Assembly: GCF_019097595.1 (NCBI RefSeq)
Contig: NC_080720.1
Coordinates: 17,390,852 to 17,454,851, forward strand
Origin: Hemibagrus wyckioides
Lineage: Eukaryota; Chordata; Actinopteri; Siluriformes; Bagridae
Length of the DNA: 64,000 nt
Direction: 5' to 3'
The notes beneath the pieces were generated by a model. That model saw nothing but the letters and a program-made list of their open reading frames with translations, had not been told where the DNA came from and made no database searches. The translations under genes were made by a program, and so were the position numbers. The first letter of the stretch is position 1. Every line of letters starts with the position of its first letter. Of the stretch, positions 1 to 14,214 are shown one piece after another.

Positions 1-1619
1 GGCAAAGGCTATTTATTCATTTCTATGTATGTATATGTGTCACCATCTACAATTTAGCTGTAACATTTGTGACCTCTTGCTATAAGACGATATGGGAGAC
101 ATATTCATTCCCATTCAGCTAAGGTCAGACTAAATGTGAATAAAATCCGCCTCACATAAAAACCAATGAACTGAAGGGGAAAGAAAGAAGAACCTGAAAA
201 ATGTGCATTTGTTTCAGGTACAGTTTACTTTCATGCTGCAGTGATTTTATGTAGGTGAACTTTCACTTTTGAATTCACCAGGCAAGACACACACAAGCTC
301 TCGGCCGTCCACATGATGCAAAATAAAACAGATCAGGCCGCCTTTTTCCATGGTCCAGTTCTGATGCTCACATGCCCATGACCCTGTCACCAGTCCACCG
401 GTTAGACCACTTTTGGTAGGTCCACTAACCAGTGCATAGCAGCATCACCCCACAACAGTTGCTCTGACCCAGTCGTCTGACCATCACATTTTGGCCCTTT
501 TTTTCACTTGCCCATTTTCCTGCTTTCAACACGAGAACTATGACTGTTCACTTGCTGCCAAATATATCTCCATGAAGGGTGCCATTGCAATGAGATAATC
601 AATGTTATTCACATCACCTGTCAGTCGTTTTAATGTTATGTCTGATTCTTGAAGGTACAAATATTAACTCTGTGTGTATATTTATTTTCTGATCTATTGT
701 ATGATATAAATGGAACCTTTTTAAAGTAGCACACATCACATTCCTCCTAGTCTAGTCAAGGCGGCATGGTCAATGTAAGGCTGTATAGATCGCTCATTCA
801 TTGCGAATCATTTTACAGACAAAAAAACCGGAAAACGCCTTTTTGCTACTATTAGCAGTCCAATTAGCACCTGCTCTTTGCATTAGCGTAGCAGTTTACA
901 TTAGCCCAGTGCACTCAGGCGACTGGCATGTAATTGGGAGAGCGTAGGTGGCTGTTTTTTCCTCTCACAGGTAGAACTGCAGCTAGCGCCGTATAGTAAG
1001 AGAAGAAGGCTGACGTTTGAACAGGAATAGCTGCATGCTTGGGATGTCGGATGGATTAACCGAAAGTGATGTCAAGCTAGGAGGAAAGTAATCAAGCTGC
1101 CACATCCTCTCTTGCCATGCATGTCACACAGTCTGTGTACAGCTCGTTCGACTGCGTGATTTTGCAGTGAAGCTTGTTTTAGTCACTGATTGGGATCAAG
1201 ACAGATTTCAAGCTGTGTCAGGTTGTGACCCTGTGACTTATTTGTCTGTAACGTTGCTAATATATCATGAATAAACACTTGCACGTAGGCGTAGAGCTCC
1301 AGATGTGCATGCGTCTGTCTGTTTGAAGTTTTTTAGTTTTTTTTAAATAAATGCCTGAAAGCAAATTCTATCCTCAAAAGACACACACAAACACACAAGC
1401 AAAAAAAAAAAAAATGAGGTTGTCTTGCAGAAAAGCAAAAATCCATTTTGCAGCATTATCTTTGAACTGCCTATCATTTCCTCTATCTCTATAACCTTAC
1501 ATCTGCCCTGTTCTCTCATCAGCAACCCTGTGGGCTCCCTGCACACATACACACAAGATAAACAAATGCCCATTTTAATCAGAGGTTCAGCCTCGTGCTA
1601 GCAGAACATAAAGCCTGGT

Positions 1620-1660
1620 TGTGTGTGTGCATGTGTGTGCGTGTGTGTGTGTGCTTGTGT
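1620..1660. repeat. Imperfect (TG)n microsatellite
   Basis: TG dinucleotides interrupted by C; it explains His/Thr-rich ORFs on the minus strand in this area. Confidence 0.85.
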
Positions 1661-4600
1661 AAATTGAGGTCAGTGTTTATAGGGTTGATGTAGATAGTAA
1701 CACTCTGACCTTCACCACCATGTGCATAAATATCCCTCCAACCCACTCTGTCTTGCTCTCTGTGTTTCCCACTCTGAGGTTTTTTTCTCTCTCTCTCTCT
1801 TTTGTAACTCTTTCTCTCCTGAATGTTTATAAATGTGTGGCGGTGTCTGGAGGGTTCTTTCACCTTGTCTGTGTGAATAAGTCTAAGCCTGAATAAATCC
1901 ATTTCTGAGCTCTGGATTTCAGATGCACAGTTGGTTCTTCTCATTTCCTATCAAATAGGCAAATGCCTTTGGAGCTCCATCTCTCTCTGTTCCCCCACGC
2001 CGCTTGTGTCTCTGTCTCTCTCCATGACTGTCTGTGTCTATCTGTGTGTCTCTTTCAACCCGCATACACACACACACACATATATACAAACTCAGACACA
2101 GTTACAAAATAAGCAATCAGTTTGTTTTTATTTACAGATGCTGAAAGCTAACTTGCTTAGGATTTTGTTGTTCAAATGGACGATTATTGAGAAAATGTAC
2201 GACAATCTGATGTTCCTGAGCTGCAGTGGGATTGCATGACACTTCTGTAATATTAATTCACTGTCAGTAGTGTTGGATCAGAATTGTTGTGAAATTCGTA
2301 TGCATGTTGTGTGTCAGCTCAGACACATCAAACATCCTCATGTCCCAGCTAAAGGCAAGAAAGAAGTCCACTACACGGTTAATGACAGGAGCCACAGCCA
2401 ATCAGGAGAGCGTGTGAGGAGTGAAAATGTCACCTTAGCAAGTCAAAATATCAGCAATATAGTTAGATTTATAGAATATTACAAAATACAATGAGCCAAA
2501 TATAAGACTATTAAAGCTATTTCTAGACATTTTTACTTATTTCAGACTTCGTATATTTTTATATATAAATGTATATATTTTTTATATTATATATTTTGTC
2601 TGTTATTGGCAGAATTCTTTATTCATTTTAAGCATTAATTTATAGAAAGAAGCAAAATGATCTGCCAGTAGAATTAGAAAATTCAAAGCAGTATGAAATG
2701 TCTAGAAATAGGTTTCACTATCCTATATTTGGTTTGTTGTAATCTTGTAATAGGAAACTTTAGATAAATTTGTCATTCATGATTCTTTGCCATTTCTTTT
2801 GCAGTGTATAAGAGGAAAAATAATTCCAGACTGATAGAGTTTTTAGCTTTTTCTTTGCTCAGGGTAAGATGGAAATTGGAGGAATGCTATTAAATGATTC
2901 CTGATATAGTTTATATTTGCTGTGGAGGGTTTTTTTTATTTATTTGAGCAGGTTTATCTAGAGAGCTCATGATAGCTGACTTGTGATTAATAGGAGACTT
3001 TGGTGAGTTTCTCAGTATTTTTTCTTTTCCAAACCGTTATATTGAGCCCTCTCGTTCCAATCTGTGTTTTTCATCCATGTGGGTTTAAGCTAGAACACAA
3101 TCTCATTTGACAGACTGGAGAACAAACTACACAGATTAGCGAACACAATAACAGAGAACACAGGAAAAAAAAATTGAAAATGAGCAGGCATTATTGTTTT
3201 ATACTCTACATTTTCTCTGTATTTTAGCCAGATAGCTGAGGTTGTCAGGTTACCTGTATCTAACAGCCCTGGAGAATCACAGAGCATCGAGGAAAGCTTC
3301 TACATTCAGTCGGCTATCCAGTGCATACAGCTCACTTTGAGATTACATCAGAGCGACCTCTTCCCCTGCAACCGGAGTATATAATTCAGCTAGCTAGTTA
3401 AGGCTAGGTGAATCATTTATTCTGTAGAATATGTATTTTTTATGATACTTAAGAATGAACAGTGTAGTATGTAAGAGGTGCATGAGCGCTGCTCCTGGAT
3501 CAGAACGTCAGAATGAGAAATATCCACCTCTTGCTAAGACACACCTCTATAAATTCTAAGCAAGTACTTGAGCTACCACACTGTGTACTACCATACTAAA
3601 CAGCATGTCCCAGCACCAACCACATTACAAATTTTTGCAGTAAATTGTTCTCAGAACCAGAGAGTGAATTTCCAAAATCTCACATTTAGTAGATTTCAAA
3701 TGAGCTTTCTGTGCATGAAGGAATGAGAGAAAATGACAGAAAAAAGACAGGCAAAGAGGACGCAAAATTCTATAACAAAGACGATGGAATTTGATGGTCT
3801 AACCGCAACAATGGCGGGTGAAAGGACAGACTCTGCTACTTCATTCAGCTTAGATGTAGAAATACATTCAAATGAATGAAGTAGTTAAATAGAAACAAAT
3901 CTATCAAAAAGCATATATGTAAAAGCGGCACACCACACTTTATTATTAATGCCATTGTCCTAGTTGTATCCTTTCTAAATTATTCCTCCATCCTGCTTTG
4001 CCACATCTTGCTATGATTAAATGATGGAGAAAGCTGTGACTAGTGTCCTAAATGGAGTCTGCTTGGATGTCTGCGAATAGCTGTAATTACCTCTGGGTTA
4101 TAGTGCATTATATTGATGAATACTGCATTTTGAACACCTGCCCTGCACTGCACGCAGCATCTCTACAGAACAGAGTGTTTGACTATGACTTAGAGCCAAA
4201 TTCTAATAAAAATTCCATCAATGACTCTCTCATTACTCACAGAGGACTGGAAGTACGCACATGAAGAGGCGTGGCACAAAACATGATTTAATATGGCTGC
4301 AAACCCCCCCCCCCATTTTTAATACTTCAGACCTTAATGTTAGAATTACTAAGGCTGTAGCTCATCATGCATAGTGTACCTGGGATATCTACTAAACACA
4401 AAACACCCAGTGTAAGATGCAGGCTGTGGTCTGTTCCGAGGTGAAGTGTTGGAACTGCTAAAGCTCAGGACTAATAATGATTTGTAAGTTCAGTATGGAA
4501 GATATAAATGTGTTAATAAGTGAAGTTATTAAATGAAGACTCTCATATCAGAAAAAATAATCGGTGTGCAGGGCATTAATACGGCTCATACGTCCATTAG

Positions 4601-6570
4601 ATTTACTCTAATGAAAAGACTTTCTGAGCTGAGTAATCTGCTTCATATAAAATTGTGCAATTAAAACTGTATTCTGTTTTTCATGTGGTCGACTGCTGCT
4701 CCTGTAACGATTAAAAAAATTAGCAGTGTCACATAAGTGCTATTTAGTGATTATGTGGTCCTGAATTTCTTCAGTAATGGTGAGGCAATGACAATGACAA
4801 TGATCCTGGTTGCCAGATCTCTACAAAAGGCATCCATTAGGATAATAATGTTAAATGATGTAGCCTTTCTGACTATTTTTTCACAAAGGTAATGCAGTGA
4901 CCTTGCATTATCACATATTATGGGATTAATAAATAAAATCTATGAGGAAAAAAAAACGGTGGGAAATCTCATTAATTTAATGATCAGTGCTATTGTGCTA
5001 CTATATGATTTTTAAATCTGTTTTTCCCCATCATGATATCTGCAGTTTAGACAATTGTGTGCACTGATTTTTTCCTTCCAGCGCTATTCTGTCACCCTGT
5101 TGAGTTGCCATGCATTGTCTTGATCGTTTAATGTCCTGTGTATTTATCATGTTTTTTGCACTCGTCTTCCACTGTCATTTATTTAGACTATTTTTATTTG
5201 TAGTCCTGGATGCCAGGCTAATGAATGTTATGTGCTGCACTGTGCTCCTGAAGAAACCACAATCCTTTCCAGAGTAAGAGGAATGTAATAAAATTATGTA
5301 AAATATGACAAATGAGGAATTAGAAAAGCCTACTTGGTTTGAACTGCACACAGTGAAAAACTGTCTATAAAACGAGCATGCATGGTGCTAATGTACAGCT
5401 GATTTGGGGATGTCAACAAATCGATGCACAAAACTTCCAGTCGTTATATGCTCAAAGCGTGGAACGCTGACTGGAATACGTAATCAAGTGCACCTTATTT
5501 CATTATGCCTTTTTTCCCCCTCATACCTCTCACTTGTTGTGTAATCCTCACCCATATGCATGTGAATGAGAGAGGCAAGAAAATTTTGCATGTTTCTGCC
5601 TGTAACATTATGCATGCAGGCTTGTACGGCATTTAACTACTTAACACACATTTTTTGTATATATTAATAATGCAGCCTAATTTCACATTAAAACAGGTGC
5701 AAACAACTTAATACATCCAGCCCTGTATCTTGTTATAACAGGAGCTCTCTTGCCATGTGTCCTTTGCTGCTTCTGAACAGTGTGATTTGTTTGAGCAGTG
5801 ACTTCCAAGTCCAGCGCTACTAACAGCCTTTGCTGCTGGCATACGAACCATACTCTCATTATCTTGTTATTCGTCTGTCCTCCTGCCGTTTTCCTCATAG
5901 ATTTAAGCTCGTATAAAAATGCACTAATAGTTGTCATAGCACGTAGTGGATTTATCTTAAATATACTTACAAAAGCAAAATTGCAGACTGTCAAAAGTAC
6001 TCTCAAGTGCTTCTCCTCGAATATATTTAGGCATTATGATAATTCAGAAGTAAAGTGTATATCTTTCCAAATATACATTAGTGTGCCTGTAGCAGATCTC
6101 TGCCGTAAATGAGGCATTTCCTTTCCATTTGAGCACGTTACTGTCTAGAAGTCACGAAGACACCATATATAGATTTTTTTTTAAATATAAGTGGTGAAGT
6201 TTTTCTGTTTATTTTGCATTTTTTGAAGGAGTCTCCAGTGTCAGCACTTTGTATAGTTAGATGTAAGGTTGTTTCTCGGTAACAAGGCGAGCTGCATTTA
6301 TTTTGGCTCATTAACTTCTAGACAAAATGAAAAAAAGAGCAGCTGCTACAATATAAGTGATAACATGGACTAACTTATTTTGCAGATGTTCCACAACTTT
6401 TAACGTATAACGAAATATCACAGAGATTGTCAGCAATTACTATGTGTAATTAATACTGTTAAGAAAAATGTTATGCATTTGTACACATTTTAATGTTATA
6501 GTTTTATATTTAATATAAAATGTCTGAGAGGCAGATTAGTTGTAGTGGCAATAAACATTCTACTTTAGCT

Positions 6571-6604
<34 letters not shown>
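6571..6604. repeat. (TC)n microsatellite
   Basis: Nearly pure TC run with one G interruption. Confidence 0.9.
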
Positions 6605-7701
6605 ACTCAGAAGCCCTGTGACTGTTACAAAGCGAGTCAGCCAGTTATAAATAACAGAGACTCCTTCCAGAAATGCTAAATTTCTTCTAACGAGAAACTT
6701 CACCACATCAGTGACTATAGATTTACATTCTGAAACAACAACACATTTTATAAGCTGTTTATTATTAGTCCTGTGTTATGCGGAGCCTTATATAAGCTTT
6801 TACTAAAGAATTAGCATGTTATTAACCATGTCCTGTACTGTTATATGAAATTTAGGCGCACCTTTTGACCAAGCAGATTTGAACTGCAACATACCTTTGC
6901 TCTCTGTGTGCCCACATCACACCACCCCGGTGTTGATTATTTTCCAGTATGATGTGAAGCAGAGTGATTTTAACCTCTTAAATAATATTACTGTAAAGCA
7001 CACCTTTGAGTGGTTTATTGCTGTTATAAAACATGATTTGATAAATTCAGTCTAAAATCATTTCATTTGCTATTAATGATTTTCAGAATTCAGCCACAAT
7101 TTTTCTCTCACACAGTGTAGTCTGTTAACAGTATTGGGTAATGATTAGGGCATTCTGTGGACAGAACAACATCTGTGAATGGGTTTAACTTTTAAATTGG
7201 TTTAAAACTCAGATGAATACAGAAATCAATTATTTCAGTGCTGTCACAGATATCAAGGTATGACATATATGAAATATATCAAGGATTTTATAATGACTTC
7301 AACTGCAGCTCAGACTTGGAACTATCTGCTCTCTACAAAGAATTTCAGAGCAAGAAGGTTCTGGAAGCAGCGTATAATGGATGGTGAAGTCTCATTACGA
7401 GAAGAAGGTTACATATTTAAAAAACCCCTCCATATCTTTGGCTGTGTGTAGCTCAGGACCCCTGCGTATCCTCTGCTGGTAGCTGCAGTGCCTCCAAGTA
7501 GTAATGATGATGTGAGCTTAGATGGGCTTATTGATGGAATGCGTAATGTAGCAGTGAGATCCCAGCTGAGCTTCACATAAACCAGAGCAGAACCTTGCCT
7601 TGGTCGCACCATGATGAGGTTACACAGTAGGGGTCATATAGTCACGATTACCTTGTTATTCATTCTGCACCTCCTTCAACCTATGCCCAGATCATCTTGT
7701 T

Positions 7702-7722
7702 TCTCTCTCTCTCTCTCTCTCT
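7702..7722. repeat. (TC)n microsatellite
   Basis: Short pure TC run. Confidence 0.85.
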
Positions 7723-8335
7723 GTAGAAAACTCAATCATTGCACAGCTCCTAGAACATCATCAGCAGTGAAATAATGACTTCTCGTTGGCTGCAAGAACA
7801 CCAGTTGTTAGATTGGTGCTGTGATAATAGAGGGGTTAGTTGTCCTGAATTGCATTCCTAAAGGGGTTGATGGTGAGAAATGAAGCACAGGGAATGAGGA
7901 GAGTTTTGCCTTTTCCTCGTTTTTTTTTAACTGCTTCCTGGAATTGCGTGAGTGTGTGCCGTCTGTTCGGCTGGGAGTGTTAGCCAGTCTCATGAGTATT
8001 GGCAGTGTCGGTCTCCTTGTAGAAACACCAGCATGGTGTCAGAAAGGAAACTGAGGATGCTTGGTGGAGTCATGTGATGTGGTATGCCCTCTGAAGATTT
8101 TGCGAGGCTTACTGTAGCCGTCATAAAGCTACATACTCTTTGAGTAACATAGTTTCCTTTTGGAAGTTGTTTATCTGGCTCATATTTCACTCTACCCTGA
8201 CTGATCTCCTGCCTTTCTGAACAAGTTTGATAGATTTGCTGTGGTGTGGTAATGCTATCTTTTGGCTTAATGTCTTTCTACATATTTTCAGTGGGTTGAT
8301 GGACTGCAAAAACTAGCCTTCATCATTTTATTCCC

Positions 8336-8358
8336 CTCTCTCTCTCTCTCTCTCTCTC
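8336..8358. repeat. (TC)n microsatellite ending in CAG
   Basis: Pure TC run followed by AG, which resembles a splice acceptor; no credible exon follows it. Confidence 0.85.
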
Positions 8359-9956
8359 AGCCCTCAGTCTCACCTCAGAGCAAACAGGATTGAGGTTTTT
8401 TCATGACCTCGACCAAACTAAGAGGCTTTAGTGACTCCCACTACATAAACAAACAACAAAGGCATCTTATAGCAAACTGTCATATTCTTGTGTAGGTTGA
8501 CTTTCTCTCCTGTAATCACTTAAGAAACTCAGAAGTGGTCTTAGTCTAGCAAGCAAACAACAGAGTAATTGGTCTCATCTCCTAAGGGGGTTGATTTTCC
8601 AGGAGCTCGTTCATAATCACATTACTTTTGTAGAGTCGCAATAAGGAGACAGAGAACCTGCCCAGCAGTCCGTGTTTGTTCTGAAATCCCAAGCTTCTAA
8701 AGACAATAGGAGTCATTTTGAAGGAGTTATTGCTTGTACAAAAGGTTGTGCCTTTGTTTTCCACACTGATAGTGGTTTTGTGTGCTGGCTGCCTCCATGC
8801 AAAAAGTATTATCTTTTTTTTTCTTCTACGATGTCTTTAAAGAGCACTTACCCTGGGATTCTATCTTTGCTGGTCACTATTAGTGTGGAACATACGACTG
8901 GGAAAAGTGAATTGTTCAGGGCAGTTGGCTTTAAAGAATCGGAGTGGTTGGGTTATTTTTGTAGGTCACAAACTTCAGAATGTGCTGCTGTAGGCCATTT
9001 TCCCATTGCACGGTTTTCTTCTGCAGTGCATGCCATTAGTTTTTTATCTCAAACGTGAAAGCAGTGAGGCCTTTATTTTGAGGGAGTTTATTGATTTTTG
9101 ATGTAGCAAAAAAAAAATCGATTGAATGACTCATTACCAGAGCTGTTCTCTGTGGGAGTTCTTGAACTGATATAAACATATTTCTTACAATTCTCAAATA
9201 CCCATCTTTCCCTCCTTTCACTGTATGCTATGGCTCTTTTTCCCTATACACAAATGCAAAGACCAAGTGATGTTAACTGTTGAATGCAATATTGGTCTCT
9301 GTTCACTGCCTTTTTCGATGTCTCACTCTCATTTAAGTGAAATATCACACTGCAAAGACTATTTACTTGCAGCTCCTATTCACCCAGAGTACACTGGGGA
9401 CTTAAAGGCATGTCAGAATAGCTTTAACTTATACATGGCTATGGCACTGTAATCAGATCTGTGGGCTAACACACTTTGACACCTCACCAAAATGCAATAA
9501 CACACTCACTCAGTGCAATCATTTGCTGATAGACACCTTTTCTCACATCCTTCCTCTTTCAGTTCAGCTGTCCTTCATCCCTTGTTGCTTATCTTCTCCA
9601 ATAAGCACATGTCACAGCAAATATGAGCATGGTTGACTGCATGTAATCATATTCCAATCACTGTTCATGGACGCATTAGCTAGAGTTAAATGCCTTCAAC
9701 TTAGCATGCACAGCATTCTTCACTTGGCTCCGGTGCACTGATCTTGAGGCCATCTGCCGGGGTCATGCATGTTTTTTTGTTTTTTTTTTGCTTACTTGTC
9801 ACATATGGGTTGGAGATGAAAGAAAGAAAGATTTTACTCAGGAGAATAAAAACTAGGAAAGGATCGTGACGTAATTGAAGATGGACCTCAGCAGAAAATC
9901 AGGTTGCAGTCGGCTCAATGTGTACTGTAGCTTATTTGTGAGAGTAGGCTTATCAC

Positions 9957-10275
9957 AGTTATGAAATCTGGATTGAAGTGGGTTACCTCACAGCTCCAGG
10001 GTCTCAGGTTGGATCCTGAGCTTGGGTTATTGTATGTGTGGAGTTTCTGTGCATGTTCTTCATATGTCCTTTGCAAACATATATGGGAGCCAGTAAAAGG
10101 ACTGACTACACTAAATTGCCTGTTGACTAAACTTTGCACATGTTGCCCAGCAATTAACGATAACTGCTGTCCCATTCAGAGTGTGTTCCTGCCTCGTTAC
10201 CCCAGTGTTCCCAGGACAGCATCCGGATCCTTCTTGACCAGGAGAAAGCAGTTATTTGAAGATGAAGATTAATTG
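9957..10275 (+). repeat. tRNA-derived SINE-like repeat, decayed
   Basis: Reads like the abundant otophysan-fish repeat that starts with a tRNA-like head and continues with a 'gtgtggagttt...gcatgttct' block, a 'ctaaattgcc' block and a 'gcatccggatcc...gaccaggagaaagcagtta' block, ending in 'gaagatga'. The tRNA B-box region (caggttggatcct) is mutated. Family recognition is from memory, not from a search. At least three other copies lie in this window (23.6, 26.5 and 39.7 kb), which supports calling it a repeat. Confidence 0.7.
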
Positions 10276-10279
10276 TCAT

Positions 10280-10389
10280 ATTGCGATTTTAATGGACTGT
10301 TTAATGGCCCGTTCTGTTGACTTCATAATGTAACACACAATCATTTTGAACTGAATAGAGTAATAACACAGTGCCAGTGATAATAAACC

Positions 10390-10432
<43 letters not shown>

Positions 10433-11930
10433 AATATATATGTATTTCAATTATATATGTATGTAAATGTATGTATGTAAATTTGATGAGGTATCAATTC
10501 CATTAAATTTATAAGCTATTAAAAATAAGTGTTGTGGTTGCCAGCTACATACATTTTTACATAACCAATGGATTATGGAAGGTATTTATTTATTGTTAGC
10601 AACTAGAGCTATAAAGTGGTTAAGAGTATGGATCACCCCCCCCCCCCAACTAAAATATAATTGTTTTGTTTTAAGTGTCACTGCACACAGCTCATTATAA
10701 GTTGTAAAACGTGATCACTGCAACACCTTGAGGAAGTGCTTTTGAATATTGACTCTTGTTCACTTCCACCCACCACACGTGTGGGCAAAGACTTGCTAAT
10801 GGCTTGTCTGGAATATACTGATGTATATGAAAGGCTGTTAATTCACAACATGTGTGGGTGAATTTCCTAGCTTCTGATTTTACTAATTAGGGTAAAGTGC
10901 ATTTTATGTTTTACCAGAACGAGGATCTAATTGTTGGTTTTAGATGATTGTTTTCATGATATAACATGGTCATTGCGCATTAAATATGATTAAATGTACC
11001 TTATGACTTTTTCTTCCACAAGCTCCTAAAGCTTAGGAACATATTGCATTAATACAGAATGGGGACTTGATAAACAGGTTGTGTAATGTTTAGTGGTAAT
11101 ATATCATGTGTTAATTAGCCCACATGCTGTGTGAGTAAACATACTATCCTATAAAAATGAGAGGATACCTGGGGTTTCTTTATGATTTATGGAGGTTTAC
11201 CACAGCAGCAGAAGCCTCTGTAGAATCTTCAAGACTCCTTTTAAAGAGGTCAGTGACTGAGAATCCTGCAGGCTCTTTGAGCTCCTTTGAGGAATGATTC
11301 TTACCCGCATGGTTGGTGCTTAAAGGAGCTGTTTTCAAAGTGTTTGAGGTTCCGGAAAAAGCTGCAGCTTATTTTACTGTTTGAACCTTAGCACTTATAC
11401 TGATGCGGGTGGCTACTATTGATATAACTAGACACGCTCAAAGAAGAGTTTTATTGATGTATGCGCAGCAGTCATTTGCACATAAAATATATAACGAGCT
11501 GCCTTCTGAACAATAATGTTTCTTTGACAAATTAAGCTGTTTCGAAGGGTGAACTGTGCCGATGGTGTAAGAGTGGTGGGTTTTTTGGTGGGAAAACAAG
11601 GCCAGCTTTAGCCACCTTCTCTTCAGTCTTCAGAGGGTTCACAGTTCAATTTTTCCCAGCCACTCAACTCACATTACCTCTTTTTACGTTCTCCATCATG
11701 CAGTGGAGTGAGCACTTGCTCTCTGTATCTAAATATGCTAAATTAAGATTCACTTATCATCAGTTGAGAAGTTAAAACGTTTTAGACATTGAGTTTTTCC
11801 AGTATGCAAGCAGTACAGGGTGACATTACATTGGTATATGGTTCAACAAGATAGTCATGTTAAAACTAGAATGAACTTCCTGGCTACACAATTGCATTTA
11901 TATAGTACACAATTATAGAAAGGAAATTAT
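10280..11930. other. Intron 1: no gene seen
   Basis: AT-rich non-coding sequence holding an (AT)n tract, a poly-C run near 10636-10648 and nothing else recognisable. Confidence 0.55.
10397..10430. repeat. (AT)n microsatellite
   Basis: Pure AT alternation of about 34 bases flanked by related ATATGT words. Confidence 0.9.
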
Positions 11931-11934
11931 TTTA

Positions 11935-12155
11935 GAATCACACTATCCCCCAGTTGAGGATGGGTTCCTTTTTAACATCTTCTTTAAGTTCTTCTTAAGG
12001 TTTTTCTCCTCATCTTGTCCCAGGGAGTTTGTTTTGCCATCTGGCTCGCTCATTCGGGATAAATTTAAAATTTATATCTGGAATTTCTGTATTTTTGTAA
12101 AGCTGTGTTAAAAGTGCTGAACAAATCAAATTGAATTGAATTCATTTGTATTACA
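11935..12155 (+). repeat. Copy of a fish interspersed repeat (opposite orientation to the one at 63.07 kb)
   Basis: Contains the ordered landmarks 'cccccagttgaggatgggttcc', 'cagggagtttgttttgcc', 'ggctcgctcattcgggataaat', 'gtaaagctgtg' and a terminal 'caaatcaaattgaattgaatt'. The reverse complement of the same series of landmarks appears at 63068-63300. Family recognised from memory as an abundant non-autonomous fish repeat; its class is uncertain. Confidence 0.7.
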
Positions 12156-13621
12156 TAGTATATGACAAAGTTGCTTTTGTGTCATAATGATTTAAGATCC
12201 ACATGAGCTACATTTTTCATGAGCTGGAGAGATCATTAATTAAGACTGCATGATTTATATGAGTGTCATGGATCTTTCAGATATGCTATGAAGTCATAGG
12301 TCGCAGCTGGTATGGATATGATCCAGTATAGTATAACATGTCAAACAAAAGGTGTGCTCCCTGTTGGTTGCAATTCTTTTGTTTTTCACACACTTTCCAA
12401 TGATGGACAGTCATAAACATCAGCACTTTGAATGTAAAGCTATTTTTCATCAATGCCTAAATATCTGCTTGTGTTTAAATGTGGTGCTCTAGATATTATT
12501 GAAATCCCCATTTCGGAACCTCACACCATGCCACACCTGAATACGCATAACTTTCACCTTATAAATATTGACATGAACTTTGGATATTGACATAACATTT
12601 AAAATTTTGTACTGAATCTTTAAAATTGTAAAATCTACATTTTTACGCATATGTATCGCTAGATATTTTTGTCATCATTTTAGTGATAATGAATACTGTT
12701 TTGAGACAATGTCTTCAATGTCACAATAACTTCTAAAGTCTAGATGACAAACTGCTCGTAATTAATAGACTACAAGCATTTTGCAGAAGAAAGCCTGTTG
12801 TTTTTCGGAGGCATAAATGATCATATCTTTTATAATGACACACCCTCTTGCTGTGCTTTGTGTTGTACGTCTGCTTGTAAAACATTTGCCACACTCGCTT
12901 GGCCAGCTCACTGATTGTTAGAAATGTCGGGAGATTTTTGTGATGTGTTCCTGCTGCTGTTGTTCAGCTTGTGATATGCCGTTGTAAGTGTATAAACATT
13001 TCATGGTACAAAATAGCTTTACAGTTACTAAATTTACTCATGTAGGATTTACTTTCTATCTTCAAAAAAAATGCCTGACTGACTTTAATAATATTTACAT
13101 ATTTCTATTTTGTGCCTCAGTTCAAGCGGTTTGGTTCGTACAGGGCTGGTCCTAATATCTGAGCTTGCTGTCATTTTTCTCAGAGGGTGAAGTTGCATGT
13201 CCCCTTTTTGACATGCTGTGATGGATAAAAGAAGACAAAGACACAGGAAATGTCACCTCAGCAAGCACAACTCAAATTCCCTATATGGCGTCTTTTCGCT
13301 CGCTGTCCTTTGGGAATTTCTCTGGTAGCACAGGGACCTGCTCTGGCGTTCTACGACCTTGACCAATTTGCTGAGCTCTCATTTGTCACCCTCTCTTTCC
13401 TTGGTCTTCCTCATTTCTTTTCTGTCCCCCCTGTCGCTTTGGATCATTGTTTCAGCACTATTACCTGGTTATTGTTTGGTAATGGGGAATGAAATCTTTG
13501 CAGTTTCAATGGTTTTTGCATAATGTGGAGGCAGAAGGCAGAGATGACTTGATGAAACCCGCTGTCATGATGAAATGAAATGTTGTTGGAAGTCTTGAAT
13601 AGTGGAGTGAGAAAGGGTAAA

Positions 13622-13646
13622 AGAGAGAAAGAGAGAGAGAGAGAGG
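13622..13646. repeat. (GA)n microsatellite
   Basis: GA run with a few interruptions. Confidence 0.8.
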
Positions 13647-14214
13647 TTTGCCATGAGCTGTTGCATGTTTTATGGAATATAAAAGGGATAAATTAGTTGG
13701 AGGACGAAACTCAGGATGTACTGGCTGTAATATACTGCAGATATATGCTTCATAACCTCTTATATAACCTCTTTGTCTTCCACAACTTTTCTCGTCTCCA
13801 ATCATTCCTGCTCTTGCTAAGCTGCTCAAATCACACACATCCTATTAGCAGTGTAATAGGATAAATAATAAGCATTGTAGCATTGTATGCCACAAATTTG
13901 AATATTGTAATATCGGGAGACGACACCTCCACGCGCCTTTAGTCTGTGCTTTATTATCCTCATAATCTCATAACAAAAAGAAGAACAGTCTCAGTTGTTA
14001 GAGTTGCTGCGTCTTCTACACTGATGTCTTGATCTAATCCAATTTCACTCTCTTCACCATGAACCAACACAAACTCCATTTTGCACAAACTGCAGCCAAA
14101 CAACAAATTACACCCCCAGTCACACGATCTTCTGTCTCTTTGTTTCCAAATCCGCATGTTCTCCATGAATACACTGGACTTTGTGAAGTTTTGCTCTTAA
14201 CATTCCACTGGTAC

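Larger units (their letters stand above)
1..9950. other. Intron 1 of MAGI3 (inferred), left part: no gene seen
   Basis: AT-rich non-coding DNA with no convincing exon on either strand. The small ORFs here are unrelated to each other, lack splice or start context and resemble no protein I know. Several short microsatellites are present (listed separately). The interval 4560-5000 is repeat-poor and rich in TAAT/ATTA-type words and could be conserved regulatory DNA, but this cannot be tested from one sequence. Assignment to intron 1 assumes that MAGI3 exon 1 lies upstream of base 1. Confidence 0.6.

Noticed and set aside
8336..8420. Splice acceptor-like (TC)nCAG followed by 'ccctcagtctcacctcag'
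   Set aside because: No conserved exon follows; same look as the real exon 5 acceptor but with nothing coding after it.
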